In this document: positions 44,643-52,147 of the stretch, piece after piece
Layout: each line of letters begins with the position of its first letter
Numbering within the stretch: position 1 is the stretch's first letter
Source of the DNA: Parabacteroides goldsteinii DSM 19448 = WAL 12034
GTDB taxonomy: Bacteria > Bacteroidota > Bacteroidia > Bacteroidales > Tannerellaceae
Reading direction: 5' to 3'
Assembly: GCF_000969835.1 (NCBI RefSeq)
Contig: NZ_KQ033912.1
Coordinates: 186,001 to 250,000 of the forward strand
DNA: 64,000 nucleotides
Notes under the pieces: generated by a model
Seen by the model: only the letters and a program-made list of their open reading frames with translations
What the model was told of the DNA's origin: nothing
The model's database searches: none
Program-made: the position numbers and the translations under genes

Positions 44643-45911
44643 TTAATGTGCAAATACTCCAGAATTATCTTTGGGTTTCAAAATCTTGCCTAGAAGCATA
44701 CCCAATACATAATAACGAGCCGCATCTATCAGGTGATTGTCTTTGTCAACAGGAGTATTGATATAGTTATCGTCTTTATCTTTATCCCAGACATAGTTTC
44801 TAAGTTCGTTTATGAGATTGTATGAGCGCTCAGTAACGAATAATTCCATATCCTTCATCTTATCGATACCTGCATTGATAGAACCCGGATACTTATCTAC
44901 TGGGTAGATGTTCACACCACCGTTCTTTATCTCCTGGATCAAACGAGGATCGGCAGAGTCCGCCATAACCTTCAATCCCCACGGCTTAAGAATTTTGGTT
45001 ATACCGGAAGACAACATTCCTGTCTGATAACATAGTTCATCCAAGTATAAAGCATTGTCCACGATACCACACCGAACAGATGCTGAAGGATCGTTTGTAT
45101 ATCCAAAGTCTTGACCAATACCAACCTTTTTGCACCATTGCGGAAACTCTTTCACAATACCCCATTTCTTGAACACTGCTCCTTCCGCAACATCAGCCCA
45201 CCGGCCGATAACCACATGAGCATACTTTTCGGGATTACTCTCCTTCATATCCTCTACCTCCTTTAGAAACTCCGGGGAAAGATTATCCAGGTTATCCAGG
45301 TAGGTTGTATGAATGTGAAGCACATTCGGATGTGTGGAGACCTGAACCTGCACGCCATCAATCTCTACCAGCCTGTGAGTGTTCTCAATGTACTTCTTAT
45401 AAATAAAGTGATTGGAATCACAAGGGTTCATTATGATGATAATCCGGTTCTGAATACCCTTCTTACGAATGGAGAGCATTATCTTGTCGAATTCTTCTTC
45501 GTTTGTCCACTCTTCCGCTTCGTCGCAGACGAAAGTAGTGATACCCTGGATAGATTTCAGTTTCGCTGTTTGGTTTCCTGAGGAAGTTTTGATGCCTCGG
45601 AACATGATACGGCTCTTAGTCATTTTGTTGACTATATCCGTCTTAGTAGTCTTGAAATACTTGGTTGTTCCGTCTAACTCTATTTTCTCCATCATTTCCG
45701 GAATAATAGACATACCGGCAGAAACCATCGTATATCGAGTATAGAGTATCTGATGAACAATCTTCTCGGCTTCCGTCATTTCAAAGGTCAGCCGTTCGAT
45801 GAAAGTGGAAGCATTGAAACTTTTTCCGCTACCTCTTCCTCCGGTGATAAGGATTATAAATTTGTCCGTATCAGTGTATAGGGGGTGATATGTCGCCTGG
45901 GGTTCTATCAT
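44643..45911 (-). CDS. Terminase large subunit
   Basis: 422 residues. Walker A ITGGRGSGKSFNAS (about 23-36), Walker B FVCDEAEEW (about 130), then the RNase-H-like nuclease domain with IGQDFGYTNDPSA and DSADPRLIQEI carrying the Asp metal ligands. It packages DNA into the prohead and cuts concatemers. PBSX/XtmB-type. Its start overlaps the small subunit stop by 4 bases. Confidence 0.93.
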   Translation of the reverse strand: MIEPQATYHPLYTDTDKFIILITGGRGSGKSFNASTFIERLTFEMTEAEKIVHQILYTRYTMVSAGMSIIPEMMEKIELDGTTKYFKTTKTDIVNKMTKSRIMFRGIKTSSGNQTAKLKSIQGITTFVCDEAEEWTNEEEFDKIMLSIRKKGIQNRIIIIMNPCDSNHFIYKKYIENTHRLVEIDGVQVQVSTHPNVLHIHTTYLDNLDNLSPEFLKEVEDMKESNPEKYAHVVIGRWADVAEGAVFKKWGIVKEFPQWCKKVGIGQDFGYTNDPSASVRCGIVDNALYLDELCYQTGMLSSGITKILKPWGLKVMADSADPRLIQEIKNGGVNIYPVDKYPGSINAGIDKMKDMELFVTERSYNLINELRNYVWDKDKDDNYINTPVDKDNHLIDAARYYVLGMLLGKILKPKDNSGVFAH

Positions 45912-46423
45912 TTCAGTTTGTCTTTAATCCAGGAATCAATACTGATACCATGGTTTATGTCGGTAGGAATGTCAGTTTCTTCATCCTGCTTGCGTTCAAC
46001 CTTTCTCCAGTCTTCATCGTAATGATAGAGCCAAACCGACTGTGCTTGCAAACTGGGAGCCAGTTCGCCTTCTACTGTTTGAACTTCTTCTTCACCTGTT
46101 AGATTCCCGTCCTTATCCTTTATCTTTCGTATAGTGGTACTTTTTGTCTTAACACCCCCTAAGGCCATAGCAAGGAACTTTGCCCGGACTGTTGCCGTTA
46201 TGGTCGCCCGCCCGCGCGTTAATACTTCGCTTAATTCAGAGTACTGACTCTTCTTCTCGCAAAATGTCTGAGGGGCTAACCCAACAGCAAAAGCTATTTC
46301 CTTGTCTGTGAACCCCTTTTTTGCATACGATTCTACGAGAGAAAGAAAATCCTCGCTTATATAATCAAACTTAGGCTTTCTTCCTCCACGACTATTTGTA
46401 TTTTGAGATTCACTATTACTCAT
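45908..46423 (-). CDS. Terminase small subunit
   Basis: 171 residues with an N-terminal HTH (AKKGFTDKEIAFAVGLAPQT) and a helical oligomerisation part (GRATITATVRAKFLAMALGG). It recognises the packaging start site and activates the large subunit. A second, different small-terminase-like N-terminus survives as a pseudogene at 53.8-54.0 kb. Confidence 0.85.
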   Translation of the reverse strand: MSNSESQNTNSRGGRKPKFDYISEDFLSLVESYAKKGFTDKEIAFAVGLAPQTFCEKKSQYSELSEVLTRGRATITATVRAKFLAMALGGVKTKSTTIRKIKDKDGNLTGEEEVQTVEGELAPSLQAQSVWLYHYDEDWRKVERKQDEETDIPTDINHGISIDSWIKDKLK

Positions 46424-46424
46424 A

Positions 46425-46643
46425 TCACACCTCCACTATTTCAAATTCACCTACATACATCTTACCTATCCAATCGGCTTTCTGTTTTTCGGTGGCTGAT
46501 TCATAAATGCGCCCACGCTTTGATAAATGTCTCTTCAAGAAACGCTCACGGCTTTTGTATTCTCCATATGATTTGTCAGTAGATAAACCTTTAGCTTTGC
46601 AAAAAAATAATCCTGTTTCTTTATACCTGAATTTTACAGCCAT
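46425..46643 (-). CDS. Small basic protein, unknown
   Basis: 72 residues (AVKFRYKETGLFFCKAKGLS...), strongly basic, sitting 1 base from both neighbours between the ParB-like gene and the small terminase. No family recognised. It may bind DNA, judged only from charge. Confidence 0.55.
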   Translation of the reverse strand: MAVKFRYKETGLFFCKAKGLSTDKSYGEYKSRERFLKRHLSKRGRIYESATEKQKADWIGKMYVGEFEIVEV

Positions 46644-46644
46644 A

Positions 46645-47391
46645 TCAATCTATCCTCTCTATCTGATCGGAAAATACTTCTCCTTTTACAAACTTCATAT
46701 CCGGATCATACCCAAATCTTGCCATAAAAGCAGCTTTCGCCTCAAAGGTATCAAAGGACAGCATCACGTAAGCATCCATGTTCTCGGCTTGCTTCTGTGC
46801 ATTCTCCTTTACCTGTTGCTTGACTCCTTTCATGTGAGCTACCTTTGTGGCACGTTCTAACTGCTTGGCGGCTTTATCGGCTGCATCCTGTTCGGTGACA
46901 GGTGCCATCATATCAGACAAAGCGTCTGCAATAGAGCTTTCCTCTTTTGTCTGCAAAAGATAGTCAACGCCAATCATGTTTAGGTCGGCATCAGTCAGTC
47001 CAGCGTCTTTCCAATCAATATCAGGAACAATCTGAGCAAGGGTATCGAAATCCCAAGAACCTTGCGCATTCGGGTTATTCATCAAAATATTAAGTTCCTT
47101 CTCCTGTTTTTCGTCTACGTCAATCACATCCACACGAATACAGTAGTCGTTATCGGGGAACTTCTGCAAATCATCCATAACAGACAGACGCTGGTGCCCG
47201 CTGACCACAGTCAAACCGGTACGTCTATTCACGACAATACCACCAACCAAACCAAATTTCTTAATTCCACGCTTCAAAGTCTTACGAGATTCGTCCGACA
47301 ACTTGCGAGGGTTATAGTCTGCGAAGCGAATAGCCGAACGGCTTAGTTCAATTGATTCACTCTTTATGTATTTGCTTAATTCCATTGTCAT
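46645..47391 (-). CDS. ParB-like (ParB/Srx fold) protein, IbrB-like
   Basis: 248 residues from MTMELSKYIKSE. The ParB N-terminal fold is clear: SAIRFADYNPRKLSDE, then VVSGHQRLSVM and an acidic EKELNILMNN. The C-terminal half is helical. Paired with the CysH-like gene just upstream (35-base overlap), it forms an IbrA/IbrB-type couple, found on many phages and islands. In E. coli IbrAB raises expression of eib genes; the biochemistry is not established. A DNA-modification or nuclease-linked role has been proposed for such pairs. Confidence 0.75.
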   Translation of the reverse strand: MTMELSKYIKSESIELSRSAIRFADYNPRKLSDESRKTLKRGIKKFGLVGGIVVNRRTGLTVVSGHQRLSVMDDLQKFPDNDYCIRVDVIDVDEKQEKELNILMNNPNAQGSWDFDTLAQIVPDIDWKDAGLTDADLNMIGVDYLLQTKEESSIADALSDMMAPVTEQDAADKAAKQLERATKVAHMKGVKQQVKENAQKQAENMDAYVMLSFDTFEAKAAFMARFGYDPDMKFVKGEVFSDQIERID

Positions 47392-48040
47392 ATTCAAATA
47401 AAATTCTTTCACTCATAGGAAATGCTTTGATAATCTTTTTCAAATCTCCTGGAAAATTCTCACGAAGCCACAAAAAGCAGTCAAGATTGAACCCGATACC
47501 GCCCGAAGCCTTACTTGAATACCGGATCGGCTCGGGAAGTCCTTTTTGCCTCATGTAGGTTAGAACCTCTTTCTGTGTCCAGTCGGCCAAAGGATAAACT
47601 TTACCTGCATTCTCATAATCAGGATAAGTATTCAGCATCAGCCTACGGTTCATACTGTCAGCTTTCTTCATCCCATAAAACACGTAATCAATGCCAAACT
47701 TTAAACGCATAGCATTATCTACGTCAGCCAGCTTCAACAGCTTTATCTTTGGATTAGGGACACAGTACATGCCTGATCGAAGAATATAGGTCAAATTCCA
47801 GTGTGGAATCTGTATAAACTCTACTTTTGGATATCTGGCCTTAACCCAGTTCACCCAGCGTTCGATATGTTCTAATCCTGGGACAAAGTACATGAAAACA
47901 CATACTACCATTTCAAACCTTGGATAAAGAAGATCCAGTAATACAAGACTGTCCTTACCTAAAGAACAAAAAACGATAGCCTCATTAGATTTTACTCTAA
48001 CGAAGTCTATCGTCCTATATGTTCTCTCAAGCAAGGTCAT
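47357..48040 (-). CDS. PAPS-reductase-like PP-loop protein (CysH family), IbrA-like
   Basis: 227 residues. The ATP-pyrophosphatase P-loop is FCSLGKDSLVLLDL (residues 24-37). Further family regions are HWNLTYILRSGMYC, YVFYGMKKADSMNRR and PLADWTQKEVLTYMRQKGLP. The C-terminal Cys motif of true assimilatory PAPS reductases (ECGLH) is absent, so sulfate reduction is unlikely. Its ATG overlaps the stop of a 55-codon frame upstream. Confidence 0.82.
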   Translation of the reverse strand: MTLLERTYRTIDFVRVKSNEAIVFCSLGKDSLVLLDLLYPRFEMVVCVFMYFVPGLEHIERWVNWVKARYPKVEFIQIPHWNLTYILRSGMYCVPNPKIKLLKLADVDNAMRLKFGIDYVFYGMKKADSMNRRLMLNTYPDYENAGKVYPLADWTQKEVLTYMRQKGLPEPIRYSSKASGGIGFNLDCFLWLRENFPGDLKKIIKAFPMSERILFEYDNGIKQIHKE

Positions 48041-48204
48041 CCTGAACTCATGCCTAAACCTGCACGCACATTTCTGTACTGTTGGTTTCTTGTAATGAAT
48101 CTACCACCTTGAGAAACTCTGTTTGTTCCTGGTACCGTCAAACCTCTACGGCCGCCTCTGTAATTAGAGGTCGCAAAACCTGTTCTGTTAGTTCTTCTAC
48201 CGAC
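48037..48204 (-). CDS. Small Arg/Gly-rich reading frame without a start codon
   Basis: 55 open codons from a TGA at 48205-48207 to a TGA that overlaps the ATG of the CysH-like gene. The translation looks coding: RRTNRTGFATSNYRGGRRGL, TVPGTNRVSQGG, QQYRNVRAGLGMSSG. There is no ATG, and GTG is absent; only an internal TTG (codon 23). One base less in the GG at the 5' end would join it to a CTG-AGT-CGT-AGA start-like context. Either a recently damaged small gene or one with an unusual start. Confidence 0.45.
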   Translation of the reverse strand, partial: VGRRTNRTGFATSNYRGGRRGLTVPGTNRVSQGGRFITRNQQYRNVRAGLGMSSG

Positions 48205-48223
48205 TCAGCAAAAATATTAATGG

Positions 48224-48613
48224 TTAAACATTGGATTTATCTAATACCTTACCCAGATCATAAACGATCTGAGCCATTACGTATTCAACGCCATCGACTT
48301 CATAAGGAATATCGTTGCCATCTTCGTCTGTCAAGATTTCTACTTTTGCGCCTTTTACTTCTACGATCGCAAATGGACGTGTGCCTTTATACTCACCTGT
48401 GAGAAATTTAATCGCATCGTATTCAACCGGCACAACTTCGGGTTCTTGATCTTCTGGCACTTCTTCAAAATGCTTGTACTCTTTGTCACCAACTTTATAC
48501 CGGACATATTTTTGAGAAGTGTTAGGCCGGATCTCTCTAAACTCTTGTGTTTTATTGCCGGCTAAAATTTCATCAAAAAACTTCTGTTTAATCGAAAGCG
48601 TTAAAACGTTCAT
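48224..48613 (-). CDS. ASCH domain protein
   Basis: 129 residues starting VLTLSIKQKFFDEILAGNKT, the ASCH signature with a K-x-x-E-x-R end (TQEFREIRP). ASCH proteins have a PUA-like pocket and bind RNA or modified nucleosides; some are RNases or amidohydrolases for modified bases. In a phage next to a CysH-like gene it could handle modified nucleotides (inference). Confidence 0.8.
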   Translation of the reverse strand: MNVLTLSIKQKFFDEILAGNKTQEFREIRPNTSQKYVRYKVGDKEYKHFEEVPEDQEPEVVPVEYDAIKFLTGEYKGTRPFAIVEVKGAKVEILTDEDGNDIPYEVDGVEYVMAQIVYDLGKVLDKSNV

Positions 48614-48644
48614 AATCGTGTCTATTTTATTAATAAATAATCAG

Positions 48645-48718
48645 TTGCGGGGGCGTGGATCGAACACGCGACCTCTACCAAGTCAAAGTAGTAAGCTTAC
48701 CAACTGCTCTACCCCGCG
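48645..48718 (-). tRNA. tRNA-like gene, anticodon GAC (Val) by structure, with defects
   Basis: 74 bases folding as a cloverleaf: acceptor CGCGGGG/CCCCGCA, D stem GAGC/GCTT, anticodon stem CTACT/GGTAG with loop TTGACTT, variable AGGTC, T arm GCGTG TTCGATC CACGC. Defects: C1-A72 does not pair and base 37 is U, not a purine. The anticodon by this alignment is GAC. An alternative pairing gives an 8-base anticodon loop. No CCA is encoded. Confidence 0.6.
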
Positions 48719-48778
48719 ATAGCACCACTAAGGTACTACCATGACCAAAGATACAGAAATATCCTGTGTATTGATTAA

Positions 48779-48798
48779 CCACAACCGGCTAATTGTGG
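48779..48798. repeat. Inverted repeat CCACAA...TTGTGG
   Basis: An 8-base loop between CCACAA and TTGTGG, extended by TAA/TTA with one bulge. Third member of the hairpin family (30464, 41966). The stretch between it and the antirepressor gene also holds a 27-codon frame without a start (minus strand, about 48797-48880). Confidence 0.5.
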
Positions 48799-48890
48799 GT
48801 TATTTGTTTTTAAACCAGGCATCACGTTTCTTTCTACACGCCTCTAAGGTAGGCGCACCCGGATCGTGAAAAACGGGCGCACATTATAAT

Positions 48891-49664
48891 CTAAGCAATC
48901 TGTTTCAAATCTAACAATGTCAATAATTTAAAAAACTTATCTTCATAATAAAGAGGCTGTGTGCTCTTTGGATTATTGGGGTTCACTTGATTCTCTCCAA
49001 AATTCAACCCCTCACCTGTTATAGACTTAAATTTCTTCACAACGCCTTTACTAGATGGACGTGTTAGTTCAACTATGTAGCCTTTCTCTATCATTTTCTG
49101 ATTAAACGCTTGTGCACTGATAGAAAGTCCGTTTTCTTTCAGAAGATCACCAGCAGATTTTAATATACCTTTTGATTGGATATAATCCGGGGTTGGTAAT
49201 CCAAGAGGGTCGCCAACCTGCTTAATCATAGATAGAATTGAAGAATCATTCAGGTTTAGTAGGTCTTTAACCCCTTTTACCCATTCGAGTGACGCGCGAA
49301 CCTTTGTAGGCGTAGGTGATTTCAACTGCTTTGCATGTTCAGCAGCTTTATGAAAGACTTTGCGATAGACCTCAAAGACATCACGAACTTTACGAGCGAT
49401 GAAAAATTCCATACACGCTACCGTTAATTCATATTCAAACTTATTGCTGCCCACTTCGGTTTTTACCGAAGTGCATACATAGTCTACACCTTCAATAAAA
49501 TCTTTCTTTAACGCATCTACGGCGTAATCTCTTCGATTATAGACCAGCATCCAAACTTCATCGAAGTTAACCGGAAATTCCTCACTCGCTTTCGCCAACT
49601 TTAAAATAGCGTTGAAATACATTTTTATTTCTTCGCTTGAACTAGTTTTTGATAATTGCTTCAT
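48891..49664 (-). CDS. Phage antirepressor-like protein
   Basis: 257 residues. The N-terminal 110 residues are an AntA/Rha-type module (FPVNFDEVWMLVYNRRDYAV, DFIEGVDYVC, ELTVACMEFFIARK). The C-terminal half has the KilA-C-like pattern (LLKENGLSISAQAFNQKMIE, KGYIVELTRPSSKGVVKKF). Antirepressors inactivate the prophage repressor; the XRE gene at 51 kb is the likely partner. Confidence 0.7.
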   Translation of the reverse strand: MKQLSKTSSSEEIKMYFNAILKLAKASEEFPVNFDEVWMLVYNRRDYAVDALKKDFIEGVDYVCTSVKTEVGSNKFEYELTVACMEFFIARKVRDVFEVYRKVFHKAAEHAKQLKSPTPTKVRASLEWVKGVKDLLNLNDSSILSMIKQVGDPLGLPTPDYIQSKGILKSAGDLLKENGLSISAQAFNQKMIEKGYIVELTRPSSKGVVKKFKSITGEGLNFGENQVNPNNPKSTQPLYYEDKFFKLLTLLDLKQIA

Positions 49665-49750
49665 AATAATTATATTTGCAACTGTTTAATGTTTATCCCC
49701 ATTAACGGTTCGGACTTGTCCGCTTCTGGGGATTTTTATTTGTCCGAAGT

Positions 49751-49790
49751 GGTAGCCGGGGACTCGAACCCCGAAGTATGCCATTCTACC
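49751..49790 (-). pseudogene. tRNA remnant: T arm and acceptor pieces
   Basis: Minus strand GGTAG, 12 bases, then a perfect T arm (CGGGG TTCGAGT CCCCG) and CTACC. The outer pentamers pair, but the D and anticodon arms are missing. Confidence 0.5.
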
Positions 49791-49824
49791 TGCTCTTTCA
49801 GTCTCGCTTGACAAGAAAAAGCAA

Positions 49825-49879
49825 AGGGCAAAGATCAAAGCTGCCTGATGTGACGGTATGCAACTCTAACCAATGCCCT
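49825..49879 (-). pseudogene. tRNA remnant, Asp(GTC)-like
   Basis: A 55-base element whose ends pair (AGGGCA/TGCCCT). It contains a D-arm-like GGTTAGAGTTGCATACC and a GTCACA anticodon-loop-like run but lacks a proper T arm. The two remnants fill much of the 400-base gap 49665-50062. Confidence 0.4.
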
Positions 49880-50062
49880 AAATATCTTCTGCCGCTGACC
49901 GTCACGTATGCGGGTTGTTTTCATATCACAAAACTATAACCTACCAAACTTTTAAAAGAATATCACTATCCTTTATACCAAACAATTCATTGATTGTTTC
50001 AAAATAAGTCTAAAGGCCGCTCTAAAGTAGTGCGAGCGGCCTTTAATAACCGTGCAAAGAGG

Positions 50063-50293
50063 TCAATTCAACAATATACTTGATAAGTTATTACGAAAAA
50101 TCTGACTTAACATAAAAGCAGACTGAATGTTGTTCTTATCTATCCGGTGTGCCTTGCCTTTGTCATCTACCAGTAATATATAATCGTACATGATAGCATC
50201 TACGTAGCCTATTGTACCATTTAAACAAACTATATCATCAAGACCTATTATATTAGTCTCGTATTCATTATATCTTTTACCGTTAAATATCAT
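50063..50293 (-). CDS. Small phage protein, unknown
   Basis: 76 residues (MIFNGKRYNEYETNIIGLDD...), strand-rich, possibly a small beta barrel. It forms an early operon with the next two genes (gaps of 2-3 bases). No family recognised. Confidence 0.55.
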   Translation of the reverse strand: MIFNGKRYNEYETNIIGLDDIVCLNGTIGYVDAIMYDYILLVDDKGKAHRIDKNNIQSAFMLSQIFRNNLSSILLN

Positions 50294-50296
50294 AGC

Positions 50297-50479
50297 TTAC
50301 AGTATTATATCGTACAAGAAATGTTCAATTCTAAACTTCAAAGGCAAATTAGCCTTATACCCTGTTAAGTTGGTGACGATGACAAAGCCGCCACAAGTGC
50401 CGAAAGAACCGGTGTACACTTCACCATTGTTCTCAACATAGAAGGTGCTATTGCAATAGTTGATTGATAGTAATTTCAT
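50297..50479 (-). CDS. Small phage protein, unknown
   Basis: 60 residues with a strand pattern and repeated G-S-F-G-T-C-G-G-F-V. No family recognised. It sits 2 bases after the SH3-fold gene in the leftward early operon. Confidence 0.5.
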   Translation of the reverse strand: MKLLSINYCNSTFYVENNGEVYTGSFGTCGGFVIVTNLTGYKANLPLKFRIEHFLYDIIL

Positions 50480-50481
50480 AG

Positions 50482-50817
50482 TTATGCTATCTTTACAAGG
50501 TTAAACTTCTTGAATGATCTGAATGCCTCTTTCTCGCAATCCCAATAGGTAAAGAGATCGTCATTCTTTCTACGGGTATCGTTACCTTTGATCTTATCGG
50601 CGATAACTTCGTCTTTCATAGTACCGAAAGCCTGACGGATTTCGCCGTTTACCTTCTGATAGAAGAACTGAACTGTTCTTTTCTTCATTTCTTTAGCCAG
50701 CTTGTAAACCTGCCAAGCTCTTTTGAGGCAGTCAGCGAAACTTTCACCTGTTACTTTGAAGAAACGCCATGCGTTACTCATTACCTCTCTCATGCTGCTT
50801 TTAAATGTTGTGCTCAT
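50482..50817 (-). CDS. SH3-fold early phage protein
   Basis: 111 residues from MSTTFKSSMREVMSNAWRFF. The N-terminal helix (about 1-45, ESFADCLKRAWQVYKLAKEM) is shared with several Bacteroidales mobile-element proteins. The C-terminus (VQFFYQKVNGEIRQAFGTM, TYWDCEKEAFRSFKKFNLV) matches proteins annotated as SH3 beta-barrel fold. First gene of the leftward early operon. Function unknown. The in-frame extension to 50880 runs over the promoter and is rejected. Confidence 0.65.
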   Translation of the reverse strand: MSTTFKSSMREVMSNAWRFFKVTGESFADCLKRAWQVYKLAKEMKKRTVQFFYQKVNGEIRQAFGTMKDEVIADKIKGNDTRRKNDDLFTYWDCEKEAFRSFKKFNLVKIA

Positions 50818-50877
50818 AATCGTTGTATGTTTAGTTGAATTATATTGTTTCGTAGTCTTTGACCTACTTTGACAATG

Positions 50878-50885
50878 CAAATGTA
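50878..50885 (-). promoter_or_regulatory. Leftward early promoter -7 box
   Basis: Minus strand TACATTTG, an exact box, with a TTTG 15 bases upstream of it. It faces the rightward repressor promoter at 50981. Confidence 0.55.
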
Positions 50886-50915
50886 GGTTATATATTTACA
50901 CAAACAATACAACAT

Positions 50916-50933
50916 AGTAGTTTTAACACTACT
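50916..50933. promoter_or_regulatory. Candidate repressor operator
   Basis: A perfect palindrome AGTAGT-N6-ACTACT midway between the divergent -7 boxes. A second pair, TAACGTA (50949-50955) and TACGTTA (51006-51012), brackets the repressor promoter and start codon. Both suit dimeric XRE binding. Confidence 0.5.
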
Positions 50934-50980
50934 TTAACATTTAAAACGTAACGTATGTATTTACATAAAGATTTTCTTTA

Positions 50981-50988
50981 TATATTTG
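50981..50988 (+). promoter_or_regulatory. Repressor promoter -7 box
   Basis: TATATTTG, 23 bases before the ATG of the XRE gene. Confidence 0.55.
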
Positions 50989-51011
50989 TGGCGTAATATA
51001 AAAGCTACGTT

Positions 51012-51287
51012 ATGGAACTAAGAATAAAAGAACTTATTAAAGAAAAAGGCACGACTATTCAAAATATAGCAGATCTTATCGGTGTAAATAGAGTAACACT
51101 ATCAAATAGTATCAACGGCAATCCCACCCTTGAGACTCTTGAGAAGATTGCTAATGCCCTTGGTGTTCCTGTGGCAGAGCTATTCGATAAGTCTTCTGAC
51201 GAAGTAGTTGGAGCCGTCCGGATCGGTAAGGACACACATGTTATCAATAGTAAGGAAGATATTAGGAAATTAGCAGAAAACCTTTAA
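51012..51287 (+). CDS. XRE-family repressor
   Basis: 91 residues with an N-terminal HTH (TTIQNIADLIGVNRVTLSNS, then TLETLEKIANALGVPVAEL) and a short C-terminal strand region (GAVRIGKDTHVINSKEDIR). No peptidase domain, so it would not self-cleave like LexA or CI; induction probably uses the antirepressor. Divergent from the early operon and placed at the operator, it is the best candidate for the prophage repressor. Confidence 0.72.
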   Translation: MELRIKELIKEKGTTIQNIADLIGVNRVTLSNSINGNPTLETLEKIANALGVPVAELFDKSSDEVVGAVRIGKDTHVINSKEDIRKLAENL

Positions 51288-51297
51288 ATTAAATATT

Positions 51298-51537
51298 ATG
51301 GCAAAGAAGGGAGAAACATTATCATTAGATAGTATAAAAAAGTTTGTACAATTATATCAAAGCTATCACGAAACAAAGAAAGTGAGTGTCGATTTTGCTG
51401 CAAAAGAACTTTGTGTTACAAAATGGGAATTATGGGAATTTATCTGCAATAATAAATCTCATTTCAAATTAGATTCTTATTCAAATCCAAACAGTGATTG
51501 TATAACTAAACGATACATAATAGACGTTTTGGATTAA
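51298..51537 (+). CDS. Small protein co-transcribed with the repressor
   Basis: 79 residues (MAKKGETLSLDSIKKFVQLY...), a small helical protein, possibly HTH-like at KELCVTKWELWEFICNNKSH. It begins 10 bases after the repressor stop and is followed by a terminator, so it belongs to the lysogenic transcript. Family unknown. Confidence 0.6.
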   Translation: MAKKGETLSLDSIKKFVQLYQSYHETKKVSVDFAAKELCVTKWELWEFICNNKSHFKLDSYSNPNSDCITKRYIIDVLD

Positions 51538-51576
51538 TCTATATCACTTTTTATGAATATAATGCTCATTACAAAT

Positions 51577-51598
51577 AAAGCCGGATTTCTCCGGCTTT
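51577..51598 (+). terminator. Terminator of the repressor operon
   Basis: AAAGCCGGA / TCCGGCTTT with a TTTC loop, followed by a broken T tract. Confidence 0.75.
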
Positions 51599-51603
51599 GT
51601 CTT

Positions 51604-51910
51604 TGACACAGATACACCTCTACATATCAACATATTACACCAATCATTGACACACCCCACTAAAAAGGCGATACATCAAACGACACAGACAACACATTAT
51701 ATATTAATCGATTATCTTCATCACTGACACAGCTAGTGCCCCCCCAAAAAAATAAAAATCGTACAGTCAAATATCTAAAACAATAAACCGTTGAAATTCA
51801 ATGAACTATTTACGACACAGCATTTGACACAAAACAAACACAGATAACACACTAAAATACAGCACATTACACAACCAAGTGACACAGGCTAGACACAGCA
51901 AGCGACACAA
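51604..51910. repeat. Array of nine NGACACA boxes in 11-bp phase
   Basis: NGACACA(G/A/C) starts at 51604, 51648, 51681, 51725, 51813, 51825, 51880, 51891 and 51903. The intervals are 44, 33, 44, 88, 12, 55, 11 and 12. A weaker copy (AAACACAG) at 51836 is 11 bases from its neighbour. All copies are on the same strand and the rest is AT-rich and non-coding. This fills the gap from 51.6 to 52.0 kb. Confidence 0.75.
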
Positions 51911-52088
51911 ATAATAATAAATATAATATATAAAGAAAGAAGTATATACTTATACCAAGAAAGAAAAAGATTTCTTTCTTGCACAAACAAATTTTCAAGG
52001 GATCTGCTTGCTTTCTTCGATTTTGTTAGATATATTTGTATATTGTCGATTAAGCTAAACTTTAGTTGTCTGAATCATAAAGAATAAG

Positions 52089-52096
52089 TATATTTG
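52089..52096 (+). promoter_or_regulatory. Promoter -7 box for the YfbU gene
   Basis: TATATTTG with a TTG 20 bases upstream. A second TATATTTG is at 52031-52038. Confidence 0.55.
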
Positions 52097-52147
52097 CAAT
52101 AAGTAATGGCAAATAAAACATATATATATAATTCTAATGTAAATATA

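Noticed and set aside
47357..48040. Assimilatory PAPS reductase (cysH) for sulfur metabolism
   Set aside because: The C-terminal Cys motif is missing and the gene is paired with a ParB-like gene in a phage; an IbrA-like role fits better.
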